Both the position numbers and the translations under genes were made by a program. A stretch of 64,000 nt of DNA from positions 5,941,501 to 6,005,500 of the forward strand of contig JASJZH010000002.1 of the NCBI GenBank assembly GCA_037178975.1, in the 5' to 3' direction. The stretch is from Oscheius tipulae. Its lineage: Eukaryota > Nematoda > Chromadorea > Rhabditida > Rhabditidae. Of this stretch, positions 24,379-37,364 are shown in pieces; position 1 is the first letter of the stretch, and every line of letters starts with the position of its first letter. The notes under the pieces were generated by a model. It ran no database searches, was not told where the DNA came from, and saw only the letters and a program-made list of their open reading frames with translations.

Positions 24379-24443
24379 TCTGGTAGAACGTTGGAACAGC
24401 ATCTACCTGTCACTAACCCCAACGGGGCATCAGCCAAACTTGT
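24379..24443 (+). repeat. 65-bp dispersed repeat, copy 2
   Basis: Same orientation as copy 1, 2.6 kb away. The single difference (CCC to CAC at about 24411) falls in the linker between the two predicted stems, leaving both intact. Confidence 0.85.
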
Positions 24444-27078
24444 TTTTGAAAACCCGGCAAAACAGTCCAGTTCTCTGGTTTTGTACTTTATCGTTACGCG
24501 AAGTGCTAGAGAATATTCGAGTCGTTTGCTAAGTCTTGAATTCTGTAAAACTGTCTTATCCTTGTATTCACTTTTTTTCCCGAGGCACGACACAAGTCGC
24601 AGCTGTGCTCATCACTCGTGAGGGTAATCCCCCACTCAGACCTCCATCATTTCGACCTCTCTTCTGACGGCAATCACACCCTTCCAAAGTGTGGTATATT
24701 GCCATTTCAAGTGGGGTCACGCCCATGCTCTTTTCAGTTGATTGCAAAACCGAGCATACTGTCAGTTTCTCCTTTCCCTTCCCTCTGCCTCTCTTTTTGA
24801 TCCTAGAGAATTTGATGGATGGACTAAGTCCTCTCTCATAGAGAAATGAACCCAGATGTGTCCTTTTCATTTTGGAGCGGGGGCAATCGTTGGTTAGCTC
24901 TTGGCAAAAAATGGGTTGCAACGTTCTCCCACCTCTTGTTTTCACATAGCACATTTTATGTACAGATTTGTACAGTAGTCTCGTATCTCTCTGACAAAGT
25001 CGGCTGTTCGCGTGCTCACAATGGCAGTCCATTCCGCGACAAACGAGTCATATTTCTATGTCAATCTCTTCCACCTTTACGACCGTTTTCGGATCTACTA
25101 AAGTAGAGTGTAGAGTGTATCCCGTCATTCCAGACGGCCCTCTCCGCTGCATGAAATATTCGGAGGCATTACCGGAATGGATGAATTCTCTCTCCCCACT
25201 TCTCCTCTGCTTCCACCTCCAGCGCGTATCCCATTCCGTTCTCATAATGTACCACGTGGCTCTGCTCGTCTTTCAGGAGTGTTGCCTTTCCCTTTTTCCA
25301 GATGTCTAGAATGCTATAAAGTGGTCGCTGTGTTCCGCTCCGTTTCACACAAGGGGCTCACGCGCAAAAATCTGGTAGCAGCCAATGACTCTCAGTACCT
25401 AGGCGGTAACAGTGGTTCTCTCTGTTGGCTGAGTTCCTTGGCCCGTCAACCTTTCTCAGACCCCTTAGTTTCCTCTGAAGGGCTAAGTGACTCTCTATAA
25501 CATTTCGCACGCTTTCACAGTTCCTTGTTCAGTAGAAACTTTACTAAATACCACCACCGCTAGAGCTGTTAGGGTGTATGCCTATTGACCTGGGGCTCCT
25601 GTATAGCCGAAGTGTTCACGAATGTGCGTGTAGGAAGACAAGACAACCATTTATGTGATTTGCGTGTTCCCCACCCGGCAATTACAGCAGCCTCACAGCC
25701 TTCTGCCTAGATCTCTTTCTCCTGCATCCTTTGTCTTTACGAAGATCTTCGCGTGGGAAGCAACAGGATGCCGTTACGTCATAGCGTCACTTCCTCTGCG
25801 TTCTAAACTTTCAAGCTATATAAACTTATGAAGGTCTAGAATCAGTAACCCGTTAGGCTTTACTCTGGGGAGACAATTAGGCTTATTTCTTGACCTTTGT
25901 TTTCCTTAAAAAGCAAAACAGCTTTTAAAGTCGCTTTAAGGTGGTTAAAGATTCTTCGTACAATAGTTCTGAATATAGTTGAAAAAAAGGCAAATTGCGA
26001 TAACTAATCTTTTGTTAGCACAGCTCGACAGGCCTTATAAATGTTCGCAGGAAATCACTGAGCGAACTTCGCATTCAGTTTCCTTTCATGGAAAAAAGCA
26101 CTTCCCCGTCGCTAGCAACATGATTTTTCGGCGGAAAATGTCTTTGCGGAGCCAGCCCAGTCGGTATCAGTTGCGAGCCATCAAATGTGTCTCTTTCGAC
26201 GGCTGTGCTTCCACATTCCCAGATTGCAGTAAATAACGACGAGCACGAGCCTGTTTTGATCTCGCGACTTAAGTTTCTTCCTCCTGCGACTCATTAACTC
26301 TAACGCGGGTTTCAAGTCAAGCGGATGTCTCGTTGAAGAGTTCCTAAGGCTTAAAGACGAGACGCGTCAGAACGAGAGCAACCAAATTGGGTTTGCCGGC
26401 TCCCGGGACGCCTTCCAACGTTTCCGGCTTTCCTCTATTTCTTACCTTTTTGCTTTGACAAATCTTCTTAACGCCTCGCTCTCGTACTCATCAGAATTCC
26501 CACGATTGGCTTTAAAGCTTAGACTTCACACACAAATGTTTCCCATTTTTCTTCGGTCTAAAATTATAACGAGCCTTTCATAGACAAAAAACTTTAATAT
26601 GATTCAGTTAAATAGATTATAGAATTTTTCGGTTTTTAAAGCTGAGCCACACTTGTATTCAGCTGGTTTAAAAAAGTCTGCCTATTTGAAAGCTTTTGTC
26701 TAAGAAACTCAGATCGTTTTTCTCTTTCTATTAATCGATTTTAAAATTATATATATGATCTTCTTACTCTCCATCATCCACTCTCTTACCTTTTCTCTGC
26801 ACCAGTACGGTCAGCCATTGCAGGCGACAATCTGGCGCCAACTTGCGACATGGCTTCTCGTCGGCATACGGTCTGGTTCGTGCCAGGATCCCGACGGTAG
26901 GTCATCGACCTCTTGTCTTATCAAAATTATGGGACCCTGGGGTTAGGAACAAGGGGGCGGGGAGAGGAGAGGGGAGGAGGACGGATAAAGCGCGGAATGG
27001 AGGTTGTTGTTGCCCTGCGTGCCTGCCGCCCGTCCCAGAGAGCCAAAGCACACACTCACAGGCCCCCAAGCCACCAGA

Positions 27079-30000
27079 ATGCCGCGGCGTCGTGCCGCCG
27101 GCGCTACTGGTGGCAGCGGAGGTGGTGGCGGTTTCGGACTCTCGAGCCTGAGGCGTGAGCTTCTCTCTCGGGCCACATTTGGTCATCACCGTGCTGCTGC
27201 TGCCCCGAATCCGCTGCCACAAAGCGCCACCTTCAGTGCCGAGCCGGCTGCACATTTGGCTCCCGGTGGTGGTCCTCATCATGCAAGACGCGAGTCCTTC
27301 CTCTATCGGCCTTCTGTCGATGACCGGGAGACTCTTCGACCAGTCAGTCGAGCCAGTTCCATCACTTCGTCCAACGACCACGGAGGGTAAGTCCCATCTC
27401 TCAGTGTCTTTCCCAGCGCATAACCAATTAACCGAATTTATGTGACAAGAACATGAGTAGCACAAAAGTTCTTCCTGGATTTACCAGTTCACAGTATTCT
27501 CTACAGAAAACCGTTGAGAAATGACCATATGTGATAGAAATGACCATGTGTCTAAAACATGATCATTTTAAAGGCATTCCCCGATCTTTGATAATTAAAA
27601 AAAATATCCTGGTTACCAGTTCTTTTCCACTACATTTCTCTCCAGGAATTCCGCCCGCTTGGCCAGGGAAAGGTCAGATTGTGACGTAGAGAAGAAGAAC
27701 TTCTTTCGTTCTCTGGCTTTAGTCTAATTGGCGTCCAGATTCTAGCGCCTCTTTGTTTATTTGAAAAAGGGCTCTCTTTGTGCATATGAATCGAATTGTA
27801 GTCCCTCCAGTCCTTCTCTCTCTCCCTTTCTTCATCCAAAATGTATGGTTCTGGCTGATAAGTCAAGGAGTGAAAGAGGGAGTGAGATCGATGTTAGCCC
27901 GGTAATTCGACGACTCTTCCGCCGGCAATTATGACGAAGGGAAGAAACGGGAGGCCCTCACTCTGAGTTGAACAGGCCCGCGCGGGGTCTCATCGATTCT
28001 AAACATATTTCAAAGCGTCCAAAGCGCCTAGGGGCACTAGAGGGCTTGTCTCCTCTGCGCATGACTTTGACTTCTGGGAGTCACAGACACCTGGGGGAGC
28101 AGAGGAACGACTGAAAACATTTTGGAGTCAGGTGTGGCGGGGAGCGCATCTTTTGACAGATTATGGCAGCCATGCCTCTTGCGTGTGAAGGGTCCGAAAT
28201 CAAGAGCGGGGAGAGAAAGAGACTGGTGTGCACATTTGGCCGTGACTAATGGACTCAATTACGGCACCTTCTTACGCGGAAATTGTTAGGTTTTCGTGCT
28301 CGTGAAGACAAAACCGAGTGCAGCTGTGAAAAGCCAAAGAGGTCGAGTACGGTAAGCAATATACTGAAATACAGAAAGTATAACGCAAGGACTGAAACTT
28401 GATCAGTGTAGTATCAGTTCCAGATGGCCTAAATTATTTGACTGATGCATTTTGAGATTCAAGTTTTACATTCCCACAAATTGTAGTTTTGATTGACTGT
28501 ATTTTTGGTACGACCGAGCGCCTCCCGTACGATCTCAGCGCCTAAGGCGAACAGCCTCACTGTGCTCCACGGATACCGAGTCGTTCGGACATTCGGTGGC
28601 CGAGAAGTTTTTTGTGTTTCACGTTTTTCGATTAGCAAATTTCAATTGTTAGAGACCGAATTGTCTTATTTCCACTGTCACTGGAATGTTTGAAAAGTAT
28701 TAGTATTTTTGCGCTCGTAGTCAGTCTACGTAAAATTCACATGTCCTTAACTTTTTGCTCGATTGGGGAATCTGTTTTGATGCACTGACGACATTGTCAT
28801 CTATATTTAGTGGCAAACACGAGTCTCCTACTCCAATTTATGTCCTTCTCCTGAAAGACAGGAATGTGGTGATCAGTTATCAAAAACCGTCCTGGTAGTA
28901 TTCGCGTCCCCTTCGCGTGACCATGGCTCCCAGGTGACCATCGTTTGCCATCATTTTTCGCTAACAGATCCCTGCATTCCTTTCCATTGTCATTTCAATC
29001 GCTACGTCGTTGGGAATGATCAAATGGATTACAGTCCTATTTATGCAAAAAGACCTGACTTTACAATAACTCGTTTCTCCAGGTTTGAAAGCCACTGGAA
29101 TCAACAGCAATTAGGCCTCTCTCTCCATATAATTATTCTGATCTCATTTGGCTCTCCTCCAGCTGGTGTCGGGGCTGTTGGATTGCTGCTGACGTCGACG
29201 ACGACGTGCGCCCATTGCCAGTCGTTTTATGAGCTACACGCGCTGGAAAAGACGAGACAGTTGGCTTAGAAAGAAAGGGGATCAAGGATTGAGTTATGTG
29301 ATATACTGATCAGGAACAATCGACTCGGAGAAAAAAAGAATCCTAAAGCATAATGCTACTTTGACTTTTGGCTCTCACATATAGGAATCGAATGGTGGCG
29401 CGGTTTTGTCATATCTGTGCATCATTGTTGTCATTGTCTAAATTTCCTGTCTACCAGTCCCTTCTCTAGACAACAGTCACATCTTCAACCTACTAGGCGA
29501 TAGAGCTCGACCAATTGAATTTCCCTCCAAGATTCTCTCTCGCCTCGTAAGAGAGAAGACTCCCACGAAATACGATCAGTCGGTGTTGCCCATCTAAATT
29601 GCCATCTATCTCCCATTTTAGTCATGAGCTTTCACCGCCAGCAAACGTGTCCCGAGTAAGTCGAGAACTCTAATGCTACTGCAACTTTTTACATGTGTTT
29701 AGAAGACCAGTTCGAAGAAAGCCGAGCAGTTTCATCGTTCGCAGCCAAAGTATCAAGTGAATTTCCCTTTTCTTTCTTTTGTTGAACAAGAACGTGTCGT
29801 AGATAAATGCGAGACAATCGAATTCTCTAATCTAGATGAAATTAACCATGCTCTACTTGGCATGACTTTTTGAGAAGATTTCTGGTTTCTTCCTATTTTG
29901 GAGGGTGCCTAGCAGCAAATATTAGGTATTCACAGAAGAACAACAAAAACTTGCCGACGTTCCAAGGAACAGGAACTTCTTGTTTGAAAATTTTAACAAA

Positions 30001-33000
30001 TATATTGTAAGAGTTTGATCTGGTGGCCATTATTTTCTGCACTATCCCAGGCCTTCTCTACGATGTGTTTTGAACAAATAGATAAGATTTATCCCTGAGC
30101 TGAAATACATTTTGTTTTTTTACTAATAGTCTTAGTAGGGTATATCGGCTATAGGTTTTCTGGTATTATTTTTTTAATATTTTCTGTAGAAATCGTCACT
30201 CCCCGTGTCCTGCGTTCCTTCCCCGTTATTTTTCGGCTATTTTCCTTCCGGCTCTCAAATATTCCCACTGGGCCGCATATAAACCCATTTGATAGCCTAT
30301 TGAAGTATAGTGGAGTCTCGACAGTTGCAATCCTTGGACTAGACCGGTTGGGGTTGTGTCAGATGATGTGGTTGGTCTCGTCTCTCCTTCACATGTGACT
30401 GAATCGTGTCTTCTCATCTCTCAGACTCACGGCTTCATCTCTGTCTCGATTTCGCCCGCGTACAGCGACGATAGGGGGTTTACTTCCGGCGGACAGGCAG
30501 CCCGCCGTCTTTGTTGCTTCGCCATCCATCTTCTTTTCTGTGCCATGTCGGATCACTGTGCTGACTGTGCGGATCGCCACGCGCCGCCTCACCATCTTCT
30601 CGACTTTTTCAGGTCCTTCTACTTAGTTTCGCGCCAACTTTCTTGTATATTCAAAAAATTTCGGTACTACCAAGGCTCTGCAAAGTTGCATCTCTATTTG
30701 TCTTCAATAATTTTGCAGAGCATCTAAGGTCATCTTAGGCTTAAATTTTAGACAAGAGCTACTATGAAAGTGAGAGGATTCCAGGAGCTCAGCACACTGA
30801 TCCCTCCTAAAGACTTTCCCCGATTAGGCTCACTTTTCGGTTGGCTGGAGAGTGTGCGCGTGAAACCAAATACGCCCTCCAAGTGTTGACTTTTATGCCT
30901 CTCGGGTCTGCAGGAAATCACGAGGGAGAGAATAAAGGGCCTGAAGAATACGGAAATTCAAAAAATGTCTGATTGGAGACGAACTTCCAGAATTTGACCC
31001 ATTCTATTGTCTTTTACCATTTATGGGGAGGAGTCTGGATTGTTGGGGGACAAAAAAGAGGGGGCCCTGTTGGTGAGAGTGAAAGAGGCGTGGCCCGGGG
31101 GTCGCACGCCGTTGCCGTCGACAGATCCCACTCTCCTCTAACCTCACAGCGCAACCAGGCCCTGGTGTCCCTAAAAGAAACGATGCCAATATCAGCAGCC
31201 CCTCGAAAGATGGGCATCGCCGGCTTCAGGTCCCTTTTTACCTAGACATCCCCGTTTCTAATTCTTGCTTTTTCAGACACGGCGATGATCTCATCGTGAC
31301 CCCTTTTGCTCAGCTGTTGGCCTCGTTGAGGAACGTGAGGAGCAATTTAATCTCTATTTCTAATGTTCCGGCAAGTTCTTTTTGTTTTTCTCCCACTTCT
31401 GCTAATTGGTTGGCTATTAATCATAGTGTGTAAAAGCCTCCGGTTCCCTGGGAAGCATTATTCATTAATCTCTGTGCTCAGTATTATTGTTATACGTAGA
31501 CGGCGGAAATTGTCGTTCCGATGATGAGAAAACACTAAGTTTGTCGTTATTCATTTTGAAATAACAGTTCTTTCGTGTCATGCTCACATCAGATTTAAGT
31601 AGATTTAAAAATTCTCTGCTCAAAGGATTGTACAAACTTTCGTTCAAAATATCTGACCTTACCAGTATGACCCAATAATTTTTCAAAAATTGTTTATGTT
31701 AATGCAACAATTGTATTTTACACTGTACTATACTGAGTCATCATAAAACAAATGCTAATTTGTATTCAAGGCCAAAAAGCATAGCCTTTCAGCTGATTAT
31801 TTAATTTGCAAGCCAACTACACATGCACCTTTTCTTCGTCTTTCAATTCTAGTTTTGACTTCCTCATCAGTAGGACCCTTCCCATCCTAATTTAGCATAT
31901 TAACCTAGTCCTTCTGCGGCCTTCAAGTGCATATGTCCCCCCCGGGTCTCTCTCACTTGGCCAACAACTTCGATCCACCCCCCCGTGGCGGCCGTCAGCC
32001 TGGCTACACAATTGTCATTATGCATTTCAGGTACCGGAGGATGGTCGTCATGCTGCCCGAACGGCAAAGAGGCCACCTCTGCACAATTGTCCTCTGCCGG
32101 ATAACGTGACTCAATGTGCACAGGAGACTCTGGGTAAGTTAAACGTCATCTATGTTACAAATGGTCGCGCGTGATTCTTAGGCTAGTTAGGTGAACAGTG
32201 TGTGAGTAAACCCGATAGTAAACAGAAAATATTAGGGAACAATGGGTAGCTGAAGGACAGCTGGTCAGCTCGTTCAATGAGAATCATTATTACAGTATAA
32301 TGACATAACTTTAGGGGTTGTTGTTCGTCTATAGCTTTTTACAGTAATCCCTAAAGCGGAACTTTCTAAAGTTCGAGCTGGGTGTAATGTGTAGGTAGAA
32401 CCAAAGTAGAACAGAATCAGCTGACTGCCACCCATTTTATTGAACGGTTCGTCTTCGTCTTGTTTCCAACGAATAGTTGTTTTTCTAGAATAAGACTCTG
32501 GGCTCCAACGCATGACATACTAAGTAGGCCGAAACAGAGCGATCAACTTCTCAGACGGAGTCAACTGGGAATTTAAATGAAGAATTCAACTCTTCGCAAA
32601 AGAAAGGTTAACGCATTTCAGTGCTAGAATCACCAACAGTCAGACTTAACGATTGAAACCGTCCGGTTATTTTTAAGCACAAACTGTGCGGTTTGAGATT
32701 TGCAGTTTGTGCGAACCCGTGTTTGTTAATGGGACTCAGAGGCTAGGATACCCGACTCCCAAATTCTGCTTTCCTAGCTACCAGCAGAGAGTTTTTGAAC
32801 TGGAACGTTGAAAACTGGGAAACTACCCGGGAAATATCTTAAGAACGTGATTAAATACGGTGTGCTTTCCGGACAATGACGACTGCCCATCACGTTCTTG
32901 CCTCAAGAAATAATAGCTAGGTGGGCAAACACTGTTTTGGGTTACTGTAGCCAGAGTTTCTGTAACAAACTCGTTTTCAGAAGAGTTGGACTGGTGTCTG

Positions 33001-35748
33001 GACCAGCTGGAGACCATTCAGACGCACCGTTCTGTCTCGGAAATGGCTTCTTCGAAGGTGAGCTTCTTTCCCCCGTGTACAGAAGGTGTCGCGCGCTCGC
33101 CGTTTCCGGCAGCTGACACGTTGATGGATCAGTTCTTTGATTGGATTTGCAACCAATCTCCAAAAAGTGTCGTGGGGGAAGAACAGATCTGTGTCCCGTT
33201 AGCTGGCCAAGCCTTTTCTCCTCTCTATTCCAAAGATTCACGTGGTTCGAGTACAATTTGTTGTGAACCGTGTCCAGAGAAACTGTCACTACGCGATGGG
33301 AAAGTCATCCGTCAGGTCGTCTTCCCCCGAGGGCGGACCAAACTTTAGGGTTTCTCTTTCTATCTGTACTTTTAAAGAACTCCCCCTTCCGGTGAACGTA
33401 CTTTCTCCAAGTGACCTTTCTTTTGCACAAAGAAGGACAGACGTTCTGCATTTCCGAAAGATTTCGGAAAACTGAACACGCTTCCACGTGTGCATCGTCA
33501 AGGAAGACCGATTTCTTTAATTCGTCCTTTTGAAACAGTTGCGCATCTCAATGTCTCATTTTTTGTTCCACCTTGTCAACGAATATGTTGTTCCAATTTC
33601 TTTCGCAGTTTTACAGTTTTTGGAAAAATGTGGAACAGGTAAATATTTTGTTGAGAGAATAGGCCTAAACCAATAAACTGTCCAAGCCCTCATTTAGCAT
33701 TTCTTCGGAATTTCTCTAACTTAATCATGCGTATCTATAATTGCCCCCACAGTAGCCTTAAACAATTATAACGCATATCCATCGATTTATTGATGCAAGT
33801 TATTCGACATTCCTCTTAAAACCATTTTCAGTTCCGCAAAATGTTGAACAAGGAGCTCTCGCACTTTGCCGAGTCCAGCAAGTCCGGCACACAAGTCTCT
33901 AAATTCCTCATCAATACCTACATGGACAAGGATGACGACGATCCGAGCGTGGAGGTAGCTGTTCCAGGGGAGGTTCGTTCAGTTTTGTTTATTGGTTGTC
34001 TCTCGACCGGTTTGCGAACCCTTTGAGAGTACGGTACGTCGCGTGGTTCTCGTCGCGGGAACGGATAGCACTTCCGGGCAATCCTTTGAAGATTACCGCC
34101 CTATTTTCCTATTTTCTAGGGCCCTTCGACGTCGACTCCACAGCTTCCGATGGGTCTACTGAAAAAGGCACAGACGGCTGCCATGAACAGGATTAGTGGC
34201 GTGCGCAAGCTCCGTGCACATTCCCATGAAGGACATCTACCGGAGTATGGAGTCAACACCGCCAAGGAAATTGCCGTGTACATGCAGAGGGTATTTTTTT
34301 TTTGTTTTATGCTAACTGTCGACTGTTTGCAGATAAACGACTGGGGTCCAGACGTGTTCAAAATTGATGAGTTGTCCAACCGCCATGCCCTGACTGTTGT
34401 GACTTATAGTCTTTTCAAGGAACGCGGTCTGATCAAGTCTTTTGAAATCCCCGCGCCTATTCTTGTCACCTATCTTCTCAACCTGGAACACCATTATCGT
34501 GGCAATCCCTACCACAACCAAATTCACGCTGCCGATGTTGCTCAATCTATGCATGTTTTGCTCACTTCTCCTGTGCTCAGTGTAGGTTTATAAAAGTTAT
34601 TTATGATTTTGCTCCACCTAAATTTCGAAACTGAACAGTCATTTGCAGGATGTCTTTTCTGATCTGGAAATAATGGCTGCTATCTTTGCGGGTGCAATCC
34701 ACGATGTTGATCATCCTGGCTTTACTAACCAATACCTCATCAATTCTAGTGAGTGCTTCCCAGTTTTGCAGCATTCATTAACTTTAGATAACGAACTCGC
34801 GATAATGTACAACGACGAGTCGGTCCTAGAACAGCACCATTTGGCTGTAGCCTTCAAGCTGTTGCAAGATTCGAACTGTGACTTCTTGGTCGGCTTGAGC
34901 CGTAAGAAGCGTCTGCAATTCCGCAAGATCGTCATTGACATGGTCAGTTTGCAGGCGGAAGCCATCTATCATCGGCACGACTCGTTCTTTGTGCGTCGCG
35001 CGCACGAATTATTGCACGAAAGGGGGGCGAAAACCGCCGGAAGCAAAAGCACTCACAAAGTGTGAAATACGGGGGGCTGTTCATAAGACAACATTGTTTT
35101 TGTGTCTGTTGGAAGACGAAAACAGGGATGGAAACTGTTTCTCACTATATCTCTATCAGGTCCTGGCCACTGACATGTCTAAACACATGAATCTCCTTGC
35201 CGACTTGAAAACTATGGTGGAAGCAAAGAAGGTCGCTGGCAACAATGTTATCGTTTTGGAGAAGTATAACGACAAAATACAGGTACCTTCAAAGAGATGG
35301 ATTGAAAAAGAGTATAAATCTAAGGTCCTGCAATCAATGATTCATTTGGCTGATCTTTCCAATCCGACCAAACCGATTGATTTATACAAACAGTGGAACA
35401 ACAGAATTTTGCACGAGTACTGGACGCAGGGAGACAAAGAGAAAGAGCTTGGACTGGAAGTTTCTCCAATGTGTGATCGAGGAAATGTCACCATTGAGAA
35501 GTCCCAGGTTAGTTGATTCATTCCGGATTTTAGAATCATACAATTTATATATATACAAAATAAATTCGTTCCAGGTCGGCTTTATCGACTACATTGTTCA
35601 TCCGCTCTATGAGACCTGGGCCGATTTGGTCTATCCCGATGCTCAGAACATTTTGGATCAATTGGAGGAGAATCGTGAGTGGTATCAGTCGAGGATTCCC
35701 GACGAGCCAGAGTCGGCACGAGGCGACCAACATGCGTCTGCAGTATGA
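27079..35748 (+). CDS. pde-4: cAMP-specific 3',5'-cyclic phosphodiesterase 4 (long form)
   Basis: Hydrolyses cAMP. Exons: 27079-27386, 31277-31370, 32031-32133, 32981-33057, 33832-33972, 34120-34290, 34333-34581, 34649-34748, 34788-34942, 35160-35282, 35325-35507, 35575-35748. A Gly/Ala-rich N-terminus leads to UCR1 with the protein kinase A site RRESF and [20 protein letters not shown]2 is [19 protein letters not shown] followed by [17 protein letters not shown]. The catalytic domain carries [13 protein letters not shown], the metal-binding [20 protein letters not shown], the cAMP-favouring Asn in ADLSNPTKP and the purine-clamp Gln in [21 protein letters not shown]. The intron after 31370 uses a GC donor. 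The 42 nt at 35283-35324 are either a tiny intron with an AAG acceptor or a 14-residue insert. The C-terminus is short ([11 protein letters not shown]). Confidence 0.93.
29624..29655 (+). CDS. Candidate alternative first exon of pde-4 (short)
   Basis: ATG shortly after CATTTTAG opens [10 protein letters not shown] and ends at CCCGA|GTAAGT, a consensus donor, in phase 2. Joining to 31277 gives ...TCPE-HGDDLIV and would skip the first half of UCR1 including the RRESF site. Only 32 coding bases, so weakly supported. Confidence 0.25.
30545..30612 (+). CDS. Candidate alternative first exon of pde-4
   Basis: ATG at 30545 opens [19 protein letters not shown], ending in FF plus AG|GTCC in phase 2, which continues in frame into the UCR1 exon at 31277 (...[10 protein letters not shown]). 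Located 0.66 kb upstream of that exon. The donor GTCC is weak, and no transcript evidence is available. Confidence 0.3.
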
Positions 35749-36216
35749 GGAAGATTTCGACCTAACTGCTTGCGGGTCCTTCATTCAGGGGGCCGAAATT
35801 GCCTTTCAAAAAAAACCCAGACAAACCGTATTTAGGTGCTTTTATACTGTCTATTTTGCACTTTACCACCTCTCTTTCTCCCCTTCCCTTTACAGAATTT
35901 GGCTTTAATGTTTCCGATTTAACACTTTTCTTGCTCTTGCCATGGCGCCAGTACCTGTGATGACACGCACTCTTTGCATAATTATAAGCTTTAAACTATA
36001 TTCTGGATTTATATAAAGATTTTTATATAGTACTCGTCTTCCTCTACACCCGTACCAACTTGATGGCGGTATTCTCGCACTAACAAGGTATTCGACAAAG
36101 TTCGTGGTCTTTTTTTCTACTGTAAAGAGCTGGAAAATCAGCAAATACTGGCAGGTAATGTATCGGTTGTATAAAATTTTGTATAACTAGCCGCTGATAA
36201 AAGGGCAACAACTTAA

Positions 36217-37364
36217 TTATACTAGGCCTTTGTAGAAGTTTATTCTGCGCTGAGAATGATCAATGTTTTTCATTCTTGGCCGTCGTGTCCAAGCATAATA
36301 CCAAAAAATCAAAGCCCCAACGACGGCAGCTACTGAGACCGCAACACAGACGATGAAGAGATACTTGAAGACGACTGGGCCTCGTTTCTTGAACTGAGCC
36401 TTTTTGAACTTTTTGGATTTCCTATTTTTCCTCTTGCTGCTCTTCCCACTCTTCTTCTCACTATGGTCAGCAGGGTCTTACTACTAGCCTTGTTCACTTC
36501 AGACTCCTTTTCCACCCTAGACGTACTACCTTTGTCTTTTTTGTAAGACTTTTCCAGCTCGTTCTTTTCGTCTTGGTCGTCTTTACCCTCCAGTGGCTTG
36601 TCCTAAAGTGGCAGTACTCTTCTAATGCTTGCACAACAAACCTTAGTATTATTCTAGTGTCCGGCATTGTTGAAACTATAGGTCACGTTAACTTTTCAGC
36701 TTTTGTAGGAACTTTATAACGTAACAAATCTTAAAATAAACTGTTTTTGTACATTTCAAAAAAAAATTTCTATGCCTCTGCTTTTGCAATTATGCTAACT
36801 TTTGCGATTCCAAGAAGCAACTCTAGAACCTCGCTTCACCTCTTTTTTCTACATGAAATCAGACTCACTTTCAATGTATTATGTTTCTAGAAACCACTCA
36901 ATTTGAGCTTACTTGTTTCTTTATGCATATAAAAAAAAATGAACCTTAATTAGCCTGGAAGCACCCTCTACCAACGAATCTCTCTTGATGTTTCAAAGAG
37001 CTACAAGATCAAACTCTGATTGCAGCAAAGATCCGATTGAAAAGAGTTTGATTCGGCTCCGGCGCCCCAAAACAATCGTCGATGGCTAGCCAGACTCTCC
37101 TCCCGCGCGTACTATTTTCCTCCACGGCGCCAGCGAGTCAACACGGTCAAATCACTAGCTCTTACTGAGAGAGTACTGTTCGGCTGCAAAGAGGCGTCAA
37201 TCATCAAGGAATTCTTGAGTACCGCGTGAGAGCCAAAAGGCATGAGACTGGCGTCATCACCGCGAGGGAGTGGCAGAGCGGGAGCCTGAGAAACTATTTG
37301 CAGTCTACTCAGACAAGGCGCCGGTTCGACAGCCTTCGTGAGCAAAAATAGGCTCAGCAGGGCA
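36217..37364 (-). CDS. Small membrane protein, unrecognised (first exon missing)
   Basis: Three exons with agreeing phases: 37166-37364, 37005-37111 and 36217-36460. The first begins within a hydrophobic stretch (ALLSLFLLTKAVEPAPC) that looks like the end of a signal peptide whose ATG exon was not found. The last exon encodes a long basic segment (KSSKRKNRKSKKFKK), one transmembrane helix (YLFIVCVAVSVAAVVGALIF) and a tail with WTRRPRMKN, ending YKGLV. The strong positive charge before the helix is unusual for a type I protein. An open acidic/basic segment at about 36481-36606 (DKPLEGKDDQDEKNE) lies in the intron and may be an alternative exon. No family recognised. Confidence 0.4.

Larger units (their letters stand above)
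19520..27078. other. Long non-coding stretch, probable pde-4 intron/promoter region with repeats
   Basis: 7.5 kb with no open frame carrying a recognisable domain. It contains a pair of 65-bp repeats, a long foldback, a short tandem repeat, and a weak exon-like piece at 23894-23986 bounded by TTTTCAG and GTGAGT. That piece ends in phase 2 with TG, so splicing to the exon at 31277 would create a stop; it was not added to the model. Confidence 0.4.
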
